Shown here: one piece after another, positions 36,847 through 47,388 of the stretch
Layout of the letters: the number at the start of each line of letters is the position of its first letter
Position numbering within the stretch: the stretch's first letter is position 1
From: Paramormyrops kingsleyae
Lineage: Eukaryota > Chordata > Actinopteri > Osteoglossiformes > Mormyridae
Direction: 5' to 3'
DNA length: 64,000 nt
Assembly (NCBI RefSeq): GCF_048594095.1
Contig: NC_132813.1
Span: 10,218,991 to 10,282,990, forward strand
Made by a program: the position numbers and the translations under genes
Notes under the pieces: model-generated
The model's input: the letters and a program-made list of their open reading frames with translations, nothing else
Told to the model about the DNA's origin: nothing
Database searches by the model: none

Positions 36847-39800
36847 ATGACGGAGCTCACAAACGTCACTGTGGAAATATCATCATCTGACATCTGTAAG
36901 GTAGGAACATCGCGGTATTGGCAGTTGTGAAATATGGGTTGCAATATGTGACATATAAACTGTACAATTCTGTGATTTTCTTTTTTGCTGTTAATATAAT
37001 TTCAGCGGTAATTTCAACTGTTTCTTATGTATCTAGAGTGTTTTTCTCAACCCTGCCTTTGAAGTCGAAGGTCATTTAGAATTAGAAGACAGCAGGGAAT
37101 GGGACAAATCTCTCACTAATGCTGAGTCGAGGCCAGCTACTGGTGAGCTGAATTACGTAGTATAGTATGCTAACTGATGAATAAAATATACACTCATCAG
37201 CAGTTTAATTGGGTACCTGCTTGTGTAATTTATGAATTAAAATAAGGTTTGTAAAACAATGTATATAACTTTCACTGGAGATTTATTTCCAGCTGTTATT
37301 CCAATGAAGAATTAAGAAAATGCTGTTTGTACATATATGTACTGCTAAATATATACTGTAATACACTCTAGCCTTTTTATTAGGTACACCTGCTTGGTAA
37401 CACAAACAGCTTACTCCTCCTAATGGTAAATCATAGTTACAATATCATTCCATGAAGAGTTCAGTCTGTTTGTACGGTAATGGGTGTTTTATTTAGTGCT
37501 AATCAGATGTACCTAATTAAGTGGCCTGAGTGTACTTTGAGTGTGTTACATGAAATGCAGATCACTGCTTAACATTTGTTATCCACTTATATTTTATTCC
37601 ACTCCAAAAAGCGCATGGGTGGCTCGATTTCAGCCTGATGCGTCTGCGCAGACCCTGCAGCGGCTGCGGGGCTATTCTGGTGGCTCTGTTCATCCTGCTG
37701 TTAATCACAGTCATGGGTCTGGTCCTTGTTCTCGTCCTCATAAGTAAGTGCAGAGTCCAGTGTAGGTTTGTCAGTGTTACATGGCAGAACAATCAATGTG
37801 AGTATGGTGATAATGGCACTGGGCAGTGTTACTGTAAACGAAGAATAAACCTCCACATGTAATTATGTGCTGCCTTAAATAACCGGCTTAATTCATTTGT
37901 TTCAATTGTTGATTCCTTGGATTTAATTCAATAATGCAGTGTTTCCCAACCCGGACCTTGGGGACCCACAGACGGTCCATGTTTTTGCTTCCACCCAGCT
38001 CCCTGCCAGACAGCCCACATTTTTGCTCCCTCCTACAGGGAGCTGGGACAGAGCAAAACTGTGGGTCTCCAAGGACCGGGTTGGGAATCACTGCCATAGA
38101 GCAGATTTAATGGTTACAGCTTCTTCTCCTGCGATCACCCAGACGTAAAGGATGAAAACGCTCAGGAAGAAGTGATCATGACTCCATTAGGTTCATCGAG
38201 TGGAGTTCTCCTATCTGTACCCACGAGATCTAGCTCTCCATACTTCACAGATGTTTCACATGTGGAAGTAGATGTTGCTTCTCCTAGTAAGTCTATCCAA
38301 GCGGGATTTTGTATGTAATTTTGGACAGCATGGTTTTTGTCATGGGTGGAATGGCGCCTTAGTGGGTGGCACTGTTGTCTCACACGTCCTGGGTAGGGGG
38401 TCAAATCTTGCCACTATGGTGTGGGTGGGATTTGAACATTCTGCCCATGTTGACACAGTTAGGTTACTTTGTGTCTTGAAATTGTGTCTGTGTGTCTTGT
38501 GATGGAGTTCTCTAGTGATGACCAAACGCAGCCACATGAACTATTTGCTATTTTTTCTGATGCCAATAGATGGTGCTCAAAGTGAAAAAGGGCTCAAAGT
38601 ATGCCCCAAAGCATACCAAGAGCGCCATCTAGTGGGGCCAAAAATACAGCATGAAAAAATAGTTCATGAAGCATCATTTGGCTACCTAGTGTTCTGTAGT
38701 CTTGTGCCCTGTGCTGCTTGGGATCGGCTCCAAGCCCCTGGTCCTGTTCAGAATTACCCATTAGGAGGTGATTGTTTTTCTGACTGACCGATCTTTAGCT
38801 ATAACTTTTCTATGAAGGGTGGATCAGTGATTAATACATCTCTTGGGGTTGTGGGTTTATTATCCATCACTGCTCTGTGTATGTGGTTTTTCTTCCAGAG
38901 TGCGGAATTCTCTATGCATACTCCCGAAGTCCAAAGCCACGTGGTTTAGATGAATTTGTGTCTCTACATTTCCCCGCGTGTCCTGTGAGATGCTTCTATG
39001 TCCCTGAATTGTTTAACTGTGTCAGGGATGCGGGCGCAACATCGTTACAGAATTAAGCAAGCATCCCACGACTTTCTGTGAGCGCTGGATCTCAGTAAAA
39101 TACTTTCATTGGCTCCTCCCCCTTCTCTTTTCCTTTTCTCTGCCACCAGAGTGTGGGGGTATCCTCACTGACCCAGCTGGCTCTTTCAGCTCCCCTAACC
39201 ATCCCGGTCCCTACCCGCCAGACACCCTCTGTTTGTGGGTGATCCGGGTGCCCCCGCCCGCCCTGGTCCAGCTGCGTGTGTCTTCCCTGGCTGTGGAGGG
39301 ACCCCACCCCTGTCTCTTTGATTGGCTGGAGCTCAGAGAGGAGATAGAGGAGGCCGCCTTCATCACCAGGTTCATCTAAGCCAATGTTTTATATATATAC
39401 ATTTTTAGCTTACATATATCTATTTGTTTTTTTAGCTTATATGTCTTTATATATATATTATTTTTTAGCTTACACATCTCTGTTTTTTTAGCTTATATGT
39501 CTTTATATATATAAATTTTTAGCTTACATATATCTATTTGTTTTTTTAAGCTTATATGTCTTTGGTTAATGCTGCTTTTAAATCATTTAAAGGCAAACAC
39601 GTTACTGCAAAGCATTAAATCAGGTGAGCTTGTCTAATACTAATATATCTGTGTGCTCCTGAACTGGCGCCTTCGCAGCAGATTTTGTGGCAATGTGGCG
39701 CCCCCTACAGTAAACACCAACAGCAGCACGGTGTGGGTGACATTCCGTTCAGACAGCAGCTTTGCGGGTGGTGGATTCACCGCACAGTATCAGGCTATTT

Positions 39801-42800
39801 TGCCCCACCAAAGTAAGCACTCTACTGAATGATAGACGTGGAGTTGGAGGACATTATTATAAGGGGGTGGGGAGGCAGGGTGAGGTTAATTTAAACCTGG
39901 GGTAACTACAGAAAGGGCAGAATTTTAAGATTGCATAGACTGATTTGGGTACTTTGGAAAAACAGAGATAACGGTAAGTGTGGAAAAAGGCCATATGAGA
40001 TTTGAGGCAGTTTGGGGATTTATTAGTCAAAGATAATATCGTGCTGTCATCCTGAGCCGTGAATGAAATTATGATTCCGCCGATAACATACCCTAGTGTC
40101 CAGTGTATGGTATTTGTAACATTCTTTGATTATTTACAAACATTACCAACAATATTAATCTAGTAATTTTTAGAGAGTAATGCCAAAAATGCTAAGCGTT
40201 TCCACAATTATTGCCACTAGTGTACATCTTAGGCTTTGGAATATAATTTTAGGAATGGGGGAAGAATTTATTTGCGCTTAATGATATTAAACATTAAGTG
40301 TTTATAATAGCTGTGGTTTGCAGTTGCTGTAAAGGCTGCAATCTCTGTAAGAGTGACAGCTGTGTGTGTCTCTGTGTGCTGACGCTCAGAGGGATGCTTC
40401 CGTGATGAATTCCTCTGTGATGGTGGGCGCTGTGTATTTCCTGTGTCTGTCTGCGACGGACAGCCCAACTGCCAGGACCGCAGCGACGAGGCCAACTGCA
40501 AATACAAACATAAAGGTGAAGCACACCTAAACTCACAGGGTAACTATGAAGACAAACATATCAAAGCTCCAAATTGCTGCCTGACATCTCTAAGACCAAC
40601 CAAGACTCCCTATTGTTCATAGGGATACCTTTGTGTTCCACTAGGAGTCGCTGTGTTGCTTACTTCGAGAACCACTGCATTGAAGCACTACACTGTAAAA
40701 ACAATGACTTTGTGTCATAAATTTTACACAGCAGTGTGATATGCGCAAATGCCCATTACATCTGCTGTTCTACTTCAAATTAAGTAAACTCCACAACACA
40801 TTGCCTATATTATTCTGTTTCCTTTAAAGAATGAAGACACTGTAAAATATTTAATATCTTCAATGCAAACTGATATTCAGTCATAATTACTATATTAACA
40901 CAAGGAAATTCTTTGCTTTGCATCCATATAGAGGTATAAAGTGGCATAAAATACTGTCCCCTAACTACAGGGGAGAGTTTCAAGATAATTTTAAGTGCAA
41001 AACAAGGGGGAAAGGCTGCATATACAGTATGTAGTCCATTAAAGTAAACAATGGTGATAGATAATGGAGCAGGATAAAGAGTGGGATACATATATTGTCA
41101 GTCGACTGACAGGAAATGGATAAATAGTAAGGTACAGTGAGCTGCAGCCTTGGGGGAGGGTGTGGGTATTTTCAGGCATGGCTACAAATAACGTTGTACT
41201 TTTTTGCTTATAGACTGTGGAGGGCAAATGACTGGAACAGCGGGATCACTGTCAAGTCCAAACCACCCCAAACCTTACCCACACCAGCAGGTAAACCAGT
41301 ACCTTTTAAACCCGTAGTTATACTTTTATATAAATCATCCCGGTAAAACTTTATTAAGGCCATGTTTTTAGTCATTTCTAAGCACATTCAGGACAATTAA
41401 TAATGGATTCATAAAGCATTATACACATGCCTATAAATATTTATCAACAGAAATAAAACATTATAGCCATATGTATTATGCATTATATGTGTTTTGAAAC
41501 TCTCAACTATAATGCACTATAGATACCTTTATAATGCATTATAGCAGTTAGTATAAGCATTAAGGAGGCTTTGTGCTGCATTACGCAGGTATCTAAAATG
41601 CATCATAGATGAGAGCTTCATAAGGCATTCAGAATGCATAATACAATGGCTGTAATGTGTTATGCCTTTTTATAAATGTTTATAGCCATGGTTATAATGC
41701 TTTATGAATCCATTATTGTCTGATACGAATGTGTTTATAAATTACTAAAAACAAGTAATTAAAGTAAGCCTGAAGTAAAGTGTTACCATATTTCCTCACC
41801 ATTGGGTAAATACATGCCTGTCTAATAAACTAATTGTTATCCTTACCAACACAGACCTGTTCAACTTGCTGGTATTTCATACAGTTGTCCACAAATCTCT
41901 CTTTCGCTCTTCATTTATTAGCTGTGCAGGTGGCAGATAACTGTTGCAGAGGGTCATGTTATCAGTCTGAAGTTCCACAACTTTAGCCTGGAAAGTCAGG
42001 AGACGTGCCAGTTTGATTATGTTGAAGTGCACGACAGCGGACGCACAGGGGATGGCAGAGTACTGGGCAGGTCTGATGCCATCTCTTCAAAGCACTTTTT
42101 GTCAACAGTTGTTTAATCCTTTCATCGTGCTTACATTTTTTTTTCCTCTAAATTAATATTACTATTAGTGCTGCTACTGCTATTATTATTGTTGTTGTTA
42201 TTATTCATAACAACAACAACAATAATAAAAAGAAGAAGAACAACAATAATAATTATAGTAATAACAATAATAATAATAATTTTATGTGCATCTATAGCGC
42301 TTTTCAGGAAACCAAAGGTGCTAACAATATGCAAAAACACTTTAACTTTTTTGATTCCTGGGACTAATGAAGTTAATGTTATTAATCAATATTTGAACAC
42401 CGAGCATGACAAAGTAGTAATAAATGCAGAAAAATAGACAGTAGGGACTGCCAAAAACGAAAACGAGGCCTCGTGAATCATTTGCTGTATTTTCTGTCGC
42501 CACTAGATGGTGCTCTTGGCTTGATTTGGGGCATGCTTTGAGTCCATTTTTGAACAAACAGCAAAATCTACTGGGGTAAAAAAAAAAACAGCAAATGGTT
42601 CATGAAGCATTGTTTTGGCCATCACTAATAGACAGATATTAGACTACCGGAAGTGTCACTGTTTTCAAATTCAGATACGTAAAGCATAAGAATTGTGTAT
42701 GTGTATTGTATGTAGATGTAAAAATGCATTTTGCATGTGATGCTCAAAAGCTGGCATGTGGAATATATGTGGTGCCTGTGCATGGTTTGAGCACATGCAG

Positions 42801-45242
42801 GGTGTCCCACACAGATGATTGGTATTTGGCGCCACCTAGTGGTTCAGAGAGGCATGAGGAAGACACCTGTATTCTGCCTGTCCCAGGTTCTGTGGCACCA
42901 GCCGGCCCCCTGAGCTGACCTCCTCGGGACCCCTGATGACTGTTCTGTTCGTGGCCGATGAAGGCGTAGCGGACAGTGGCTTCCTTGCATCATACCAGGC
43001 CATCGCCCTGTCAGAGAGTGTGCTCTGCTCTCATTGGCTGTTGTTATGAAAATGCCTGTAAAGCCCACCCAGTCACAGTATTTATTTAATCACCTAATAC
43101 TAAATAACTATATAATAATTAGATTTAATTTAATAAAGGGCAGTCCCAGTCTGGTCCTTGTGGACTGTCAGACAGTCCACATTTTTGCTCCCTTCCAGCT
43201 CCCTGACAGACAGTCCACATTTTCGCTCCCTTCCATGTGGACAGTCTGGCAGGGACCTCAGAGGGATGAAAAGCATGGACCGACTTTGGTTGCCAGATTG
43301 GGAAACAGTAATCTAGGTTTGGTTTGAAAATAAACATTAGTTGGGACCAAATTAGGCCCCGACTCCCCCCCACCCCCGAAAACACACATGGTATCCCCAC
43401 TTGATAAGGGTACGTCCAAACTGTCTATACCCAAATCAACACCCTTGCATTTAATCTAAATATTATATAATAATTAATATAATATATAATTAATAAATAA
43501 TTGTCAGAAGTCAAAGTCAACCGTGCGAATTAGGAATCAAAACTATTATGGGGTTTTGCTGACTTGCAGGGTGGAGGTGTCATTCTGACACCTGCTTCCT
43601 CAGATCCAGGAAGCTGCAGCCCAGAGCGGTTCACCTGCGGCAGTGGTGAGTGCGTGCACCAGAACTGGCTGTGCGACGGCTGGAACGACTGCGTAGATGG
43701 TGCAGACGAGCGTGGCTGCCACAATGCCACCTACGTCCCTTTCGGTGATTTCACCGCATTGCTCTCACACCTCCATCCATGCTGCTAGCACACAGGAGAG
43801 GATGGTCTAAAGGTCAAAGACCGATACCTGCGAAGATATGCTTTTGGCTCTAATCCTAAAGAAGGAACTGCTGTTTGTGCCATTGAAGGAAGAATAGAAT
43901 AGGATGGAATTATCAGTTTGCTAAATATTCTGTTATATAAATGAGCAAAAAAGTGTCCTTCCATCTTCCATCTTCTTATCTTTGGTCAAAGTCATTGGTC
44001 ATCAACATTTATTTAGCAAATGCTTTTGTCCAAAGCACCTAACAGAGGCATCACTCTGCCAGCTAAGGGATTCGAACCAACAACCTTCAGTCCTAACGTT
44101 CCGAACCATACACCTCCCCCAGAAAGAACTGTCTTCTCACACATTAAAACATAATGTACAACACACATTACTTTAACTGGCTAACTAGAATTGTACAGAA
44201 CAAATTATGGTAAATATATATATTTTAATGACAAAATTGTATTTTACTTTTAGAAAATACAAATCTTAGGCCAGGTCAAGAACCCAGCACATTGTGTCCT
44301 TACCATCTACCTTAGATTCCTCTTGTGAGCCAATTAAGGTGGAGATGTGCCACGGCCTGAGCTACAACTTCACCTCATTCCCCAACATCTGGCTCTCCAT
44401 TACTGACCAGAGGGAGGCTTCTGCTGTGCTCCGACAGTACAAGGTGAGCCTGGCATTGGAGGCACTGAGCGGGCAGTATGACACCTCAACCAGTCCAGCT
44501 GTTAATAAAGCTCTAATTAAGAGCTTTTTAAAGTAAAACTGGTAGCACTTAAAGCAGTCATCATAATGCATTATTGGTACTTTCATAACACATTATAATG
44601 CATTCATAAAGTGTTAAACATGGCTATAACTATTTCTAACATTATAGCCATGTTTATTATGCATTATGAATGCTCCCAACTATAATGCACTGTAAATACC
44701 TTCATAATACATTATAATGGTCAGTATAATGCATTATGAAAGTATCTATAGCGCATTATAGATGAGTGCTTCATGAGGCATTTATAGTGCTAATAAACAT
44801 GGCTATAATTTGTTTTGCCTTTTTACAAACAGTTATAGCCATGTTTATAATACTTTATGAATGCATTATAATGCATTATGAAGGTATCTAAAGTGTTACA
44901 ATAAAAAATGCTTTAGTAAGTAAGCTAATACAAGTGTGCATGCATTGTCCTTCATAAATGCCCACATACAAAAAGTGATGATGAGACAAACAGGGATTCC
45001 GGTGATCATCTTGGCAGGTGCTGATGGAGGTGCCGTGTTTCCAGGCCCTGCGCAGGCTAGTGTGCGCAGTAGTGGTGCCCCAGTGCAGCCCACAGGGTGG
45101 TGTACTGCAGCCCTGCCGCTCCATTTGTATCAGCACGCAGCAGCAGTGCAGCCAGGCACTGGAGCTGCTAACTCTCAGCTGGCCCTTTAACTGCCTGCTC
45201 TTTCCAGATGGCCGTGAGCAGGTGGAGTGTGCCCTACCCTAG
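36847..45242 (+). CDS. mfrp: Membrane frizzled-related protein
   Basis: MFRP is a type II membrane protein of the retinal pigment epithelium, needed for normal eye growth. Thirteen exons: 36847-36900, 37037-37142, 37612-37743, 38143-38286, 39150-39369, 39682-39812, 40390-40515, 41214-41290, 41922-42070, 42887-43017, 43604-43744, 44316-44443 and 45018-45242. Phases agree and give 587 aa (human 579). The cytoplasmic tail contains NPAFE, as in human. One transmembrane helix spans about 73-97 (ILVALFILLLITVMGLVL). The ectodomain follows in MFRP order: CUB1 (147-260), LDLa1 (263-304, CDGQPNCQDRSDE), CUB2 (305-422), LDLa2 (424-470, CDGWNDCVDGADE) and a C-terminal frizzled CRD (471-587, from DSSCEPIKVEMC to CALP). 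Exon 6 starts at a NAGNAG acceptor (GCAGCAG). No C1QTNF5-like gene, its partner in mammals, is seen downstream. Confidence 0.95.
37938..38094. repeat. Foldback family A copy in mfrp intron
   Basis: Starts CAGTGTTTCCCAACCCGGAC and ends GGACCGGGTTGGGAATCACTG. It carries GGTCCATGTTTTTGCTTCCA, GACAGCCCACATTTTTGCTC and GGAGCTGGGACAGAGCAAAA. A typical copy. Confidence 0.85.
38349..38790 (+). repeat. SINE-like repeat with nested foldback insertion
   Basis: The SINE-like head (GGTGGCACTGTTGTCTCACA) runs to about 38510. A palindromic insert (38515-38695) then interrupts it, with arms reading CATGAACTATTTGCTATTTT and AAAAATAGTTCATGAAG around ATAGATGGTGCTC / GAGCGCCATCTAG. The SINE tail (GTAGTCTTGTGCCCTGTGCT) resumes afterwards. 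The insert has a relative at 42460-42620. Confidence 0.7.
39385..39565. repeat. AT-rich tandem tract in mfrp intron 5
   Basis: Imperfect tandem copies of TTTTTAGCTTATATGTCTTTA alternating with TTTTTAGCTTACATATATCT. Confidence 0.8.
40615..40770. repeat. Dispersed repeat, second copy at 46255
   Basis: Shares AAACAATGACTTTGTGTCATAAA, GAGAACCACTGCA and CCCATTACATCTG-type sequence with 46255-46410, in the same orientation. No coding content. It sits in an mfrp intron. Confidence 0.7.
41342..41793. repeat. MITE family C copy (CATAATGCATTAT-rich)
   Basis: Starts GGTAAAACTTTATTAAGGCC and ends GAAGTAAAGTGTTACC. The interior is a mirror of GGATTCATAAAGCATTATA and TATAATGCTTTATGAATCC, so the element is largely palindromic. 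A sibling lies at 44529-44908. In an mfrp intron. Confidence 0.8.
42165..42290. repeat. Low-complexity ATT/AAC tract
   Basis: Mixed (ATT)n, (GTT)n, (AAC)n and (AAG)n runs in an mfrp intron. Open frames here are composition artefacts. Confidence 0.85.
42460..42620. repeat. Foldback element, relative of the 38515 insert
   Basis: The left arm CGTGAATCATTTGCTGTATTTTC pairs with the right arm AACAGCAAATGGTTCATGAAG. It contains CACTAGATGGTGCTCTTGG and GGGGCATGCTTTGAG, also present in the insert at 38515-38695. Confidence 0.75.
43137..43312. repeat. Foldback family A copy
   Basis: Has GTCTGGTCCTTGTGGACTGT, GACAGTCCACATTTTTGCTC twice, and a right arm GACTTTGGTTGCCAGATTGG then GAAACAGT. The internal part is duplicated, so the hairpin is imperfect. 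In an mfrp intron. Confidence 0.7.
43999..44140. repeat. tRNA-like fish repeat fragment
   Basis: Carries ACATTTATTTAGCAAATGCT, TTTGTCCAAAGCACC and GGGATTCGAACCAACAACCT. The last is B-box-like, from the tRNA-related part of a common teleost SINE-type repeat. In an mfrp intron. Confidence 0.6.
44529..44908. repeat. MITE family C copy
   Basis: Rich in CATAATGCATTAT, ATGCATTCATAAAGTG and ATGGCTATAA with reverse-complement partners. Ends TATCTAAAGTGTTACA. Sibling of 41342-41793. In the last mfrp intron. Confidence 0.8.
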
Positions 45243-45274
45243 CTCCCAAGGTGGCCCCCAGATCTCATCTCCTA

Positions 45275-45412
45275 AAGCAGTGTTTCTTAAACTGGTCCTC
45301 GTTGATGGCCAGATGGTACACGTTTTTGCTCCCTCCCAGCAAATTGAGAGAGAGCAAAAACATGAACCATCTGGGGTTACCAGAGGACTGGTTTGGGAAT
45401 CACTGCCCTAAA
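45275..45412. repeat. Foldback family A copy after mfrp
   Basis: CAGTGTTTCTTAAACTGGTC at the left and GGACTGGTTTGGGAATCACTG at the right, with GTTTTTGCTCCCTCCCAGC and GAGAGAGCAAAAACATGAAC between. It starts about 33 bases after the mfrp stop, so it probably lies in the mfrp 3' UTR. Confidence 0.8.
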
Positions 45413-46254
45413 GCACCTTCCCCTGGACCATGACCCACTCTCTGATATCCTAAAACCCCGTCTCACTAGACTCACTGCTCATCAGAGACATGTCTCATTA
45501 AGTATGCCAGTGTTTTTTTCAATTAGGAAATGTTAAAAATACTAGGAAAAGTTAAACACTGAAATATGTTCCACTTAAACATCTAAACTGAAGAATCATA
45601 GAGATTTTCTAAATCACCATCCTGACGAGATTAGCTGAGTAGGCACAGAAGCCCTTTATTGCATGCAAGATCAAGTGTATCATACAAAGAACTACACCAT
45701 TCTATAAAGGTTCAACTGGACTAAAGCTTATCATTACTTTAGTTTTCTCTTTATTTATTGGCAAAAAACTTAACCACAACACTTTGATTTCAGCACTTGT
45801 TTGAAATGTTCAGTTTTCCCGTCACGTTAACCGATTTGTCAACATATTTGTCTCAACCACATTCGTTGTGGTTGCTTGTTTCTTAAAGGAAGTGGTTATT
45901 TGCTAGTGCTGAGTTCACAGGGCCATCTCAAAAACTTAAGTCTATGACATTTGGAAGCTTGTCACATACACACCAACGGTTCAGGTGTACTCAATAATGT
46001 CTACACTTCTTTCACAGAAGTTTTTGCTATAATTGATGTTGGGTGTGATAAAAAATCCTGCTCCAGCTGAGTGAATATTTTCCATAATTCCAAAATTTTC
46101 CATAATTCTTGCACTAAAGCAGTAGTTCTCAGACTTTTTACACCTTGTGACACTGAGGGGGGTGATGGTTAAATATGTGGGGGGGTTGAGGTTTGTTGGT
46201 GAGGACAGTAACACTTTACGGGTTCTCATTTGTCATACCCTTGCACCATTAAAT

Positions 46255-46410
46255 TCAGCCCTGTAACAGATACCTTTGCATACCAATAGGTGGCGATGTT
46301 GCATAATTTGAGAACCACTGCACTGCAGCTCAATGTAGAAACAATGACTTTGTGTCATAAATGATACACAGCAGTGATATGAGCAAATACCCGTTACATC
46401 TGTAATAGGT
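46255..46410. repeat. Dispersed repeat, partner of 40615-40770
   Basis: Shares the AAACAATGACTTTGTGTCAT block and flanking sequence with the copy in the mfrp intron. Confidence 0.7.
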
Positions 46411-47121
46411 ATTTGTATACGTTCTAAGTAATTTAATACCTTCAAAGCAAACTGATGTTCACTCAGTAAGAGTGTGATACAGGCTTGAAGCCATTTTTAC
46501 AGGAGGGACAACCTCATTGTAAGTTTGTCCTTCTTCAAAGAGGCCAAAATGATGACAAACACTCTTATGAGAACTTGAGATACCACAGAAGCTGAGGTTC
46601 TGCACCACAGCCACACAGAGCACCTTCGCCTACATTCTGTGCATTTGCATGACACGTACTGGAAAATAATGTAAACAGTTTGAAAATTGTGGTTTTTCTG
46701 GCAAAAACTTTGGGGGTTTTTTGCATTTCGAAAAAGAATGTAGGAGATGACAGTTAGTTCTCCCAGAGTTACTAACTCACTAACCCACTTCCTGAAAGCA
46801 CATCTTAATATTGTACTTCTTGCAGTCTGTTAAATATGGCTTCAAACGCTGCCTCTTGATTCATCTGAAAATAGTTCCTTAAAGTGCATATAACTTTAAA
46901 GTGTTAACAACCTAAGAATAAACTGCACACAAATATCTGGATATAATTTGACAATCGTTGATTTTTATGTGTGAAAAAAATGTGATAAAGCATAACCCAT
47001 GTGACTGCTCTCTAATAAAATGACTTTTTTTCTTTTTACATTTTCAAATTTTAAAATAACTTTTATATTCAGTCCATACATACACAAACAAAAAAAAATA
47101 CATTTCAAAATACTTTACCGT

Positions 47122-47127
47122 TTTATT
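47122..47127 (-). promoter_or_regulatory. Candidate nudt8 polyadenylation signal
   Basis: AATAAA on the minus strand, about 260 bases beyond the nudt8 stop codon. Confidence 0.4.
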
Positions 47128-47388
47128 GGTCAGTGACACCGCTCAACAATTGCACGAGTGGCATGAAATGTCTATTCTAGAGAGGTATAGTGCAAAGAGA
47201 ACATCAACAGATCAGTGTCAGATCAGTGTCAGCTGGCAAAAACACTGGGAGGCCCCAAATATGATAGAGACCATACAGGTCTAAACAAAGAAAGTCCAAT
47301 TACATAAATGAATTGTCCCATTTCACACATGGATCAAATCAAATTAAGATTTTATATTAGCCTTGATGCTATTTCTTGTCTCTGGGCA

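Larger units (their letters stand above)
45243..47388. other. Intergenic DNA between mfrp and nudt8
   Basis: Convergent gene ends. A foldback copy lies at 45275-45412 and a dispersed repeat at 46255-46410. The rest is AT-rich with no recognised exon. C1QTNF5, which follows MFRP in mammals, was looked for by eye and not found. Confidence 0.55.

Noticed and set aside
42131..42437. Open frames rich in L/I/T or N/S on both strands.
   Set aside because: Low-complexity ATT/AAC tract inside an mfrp intron.
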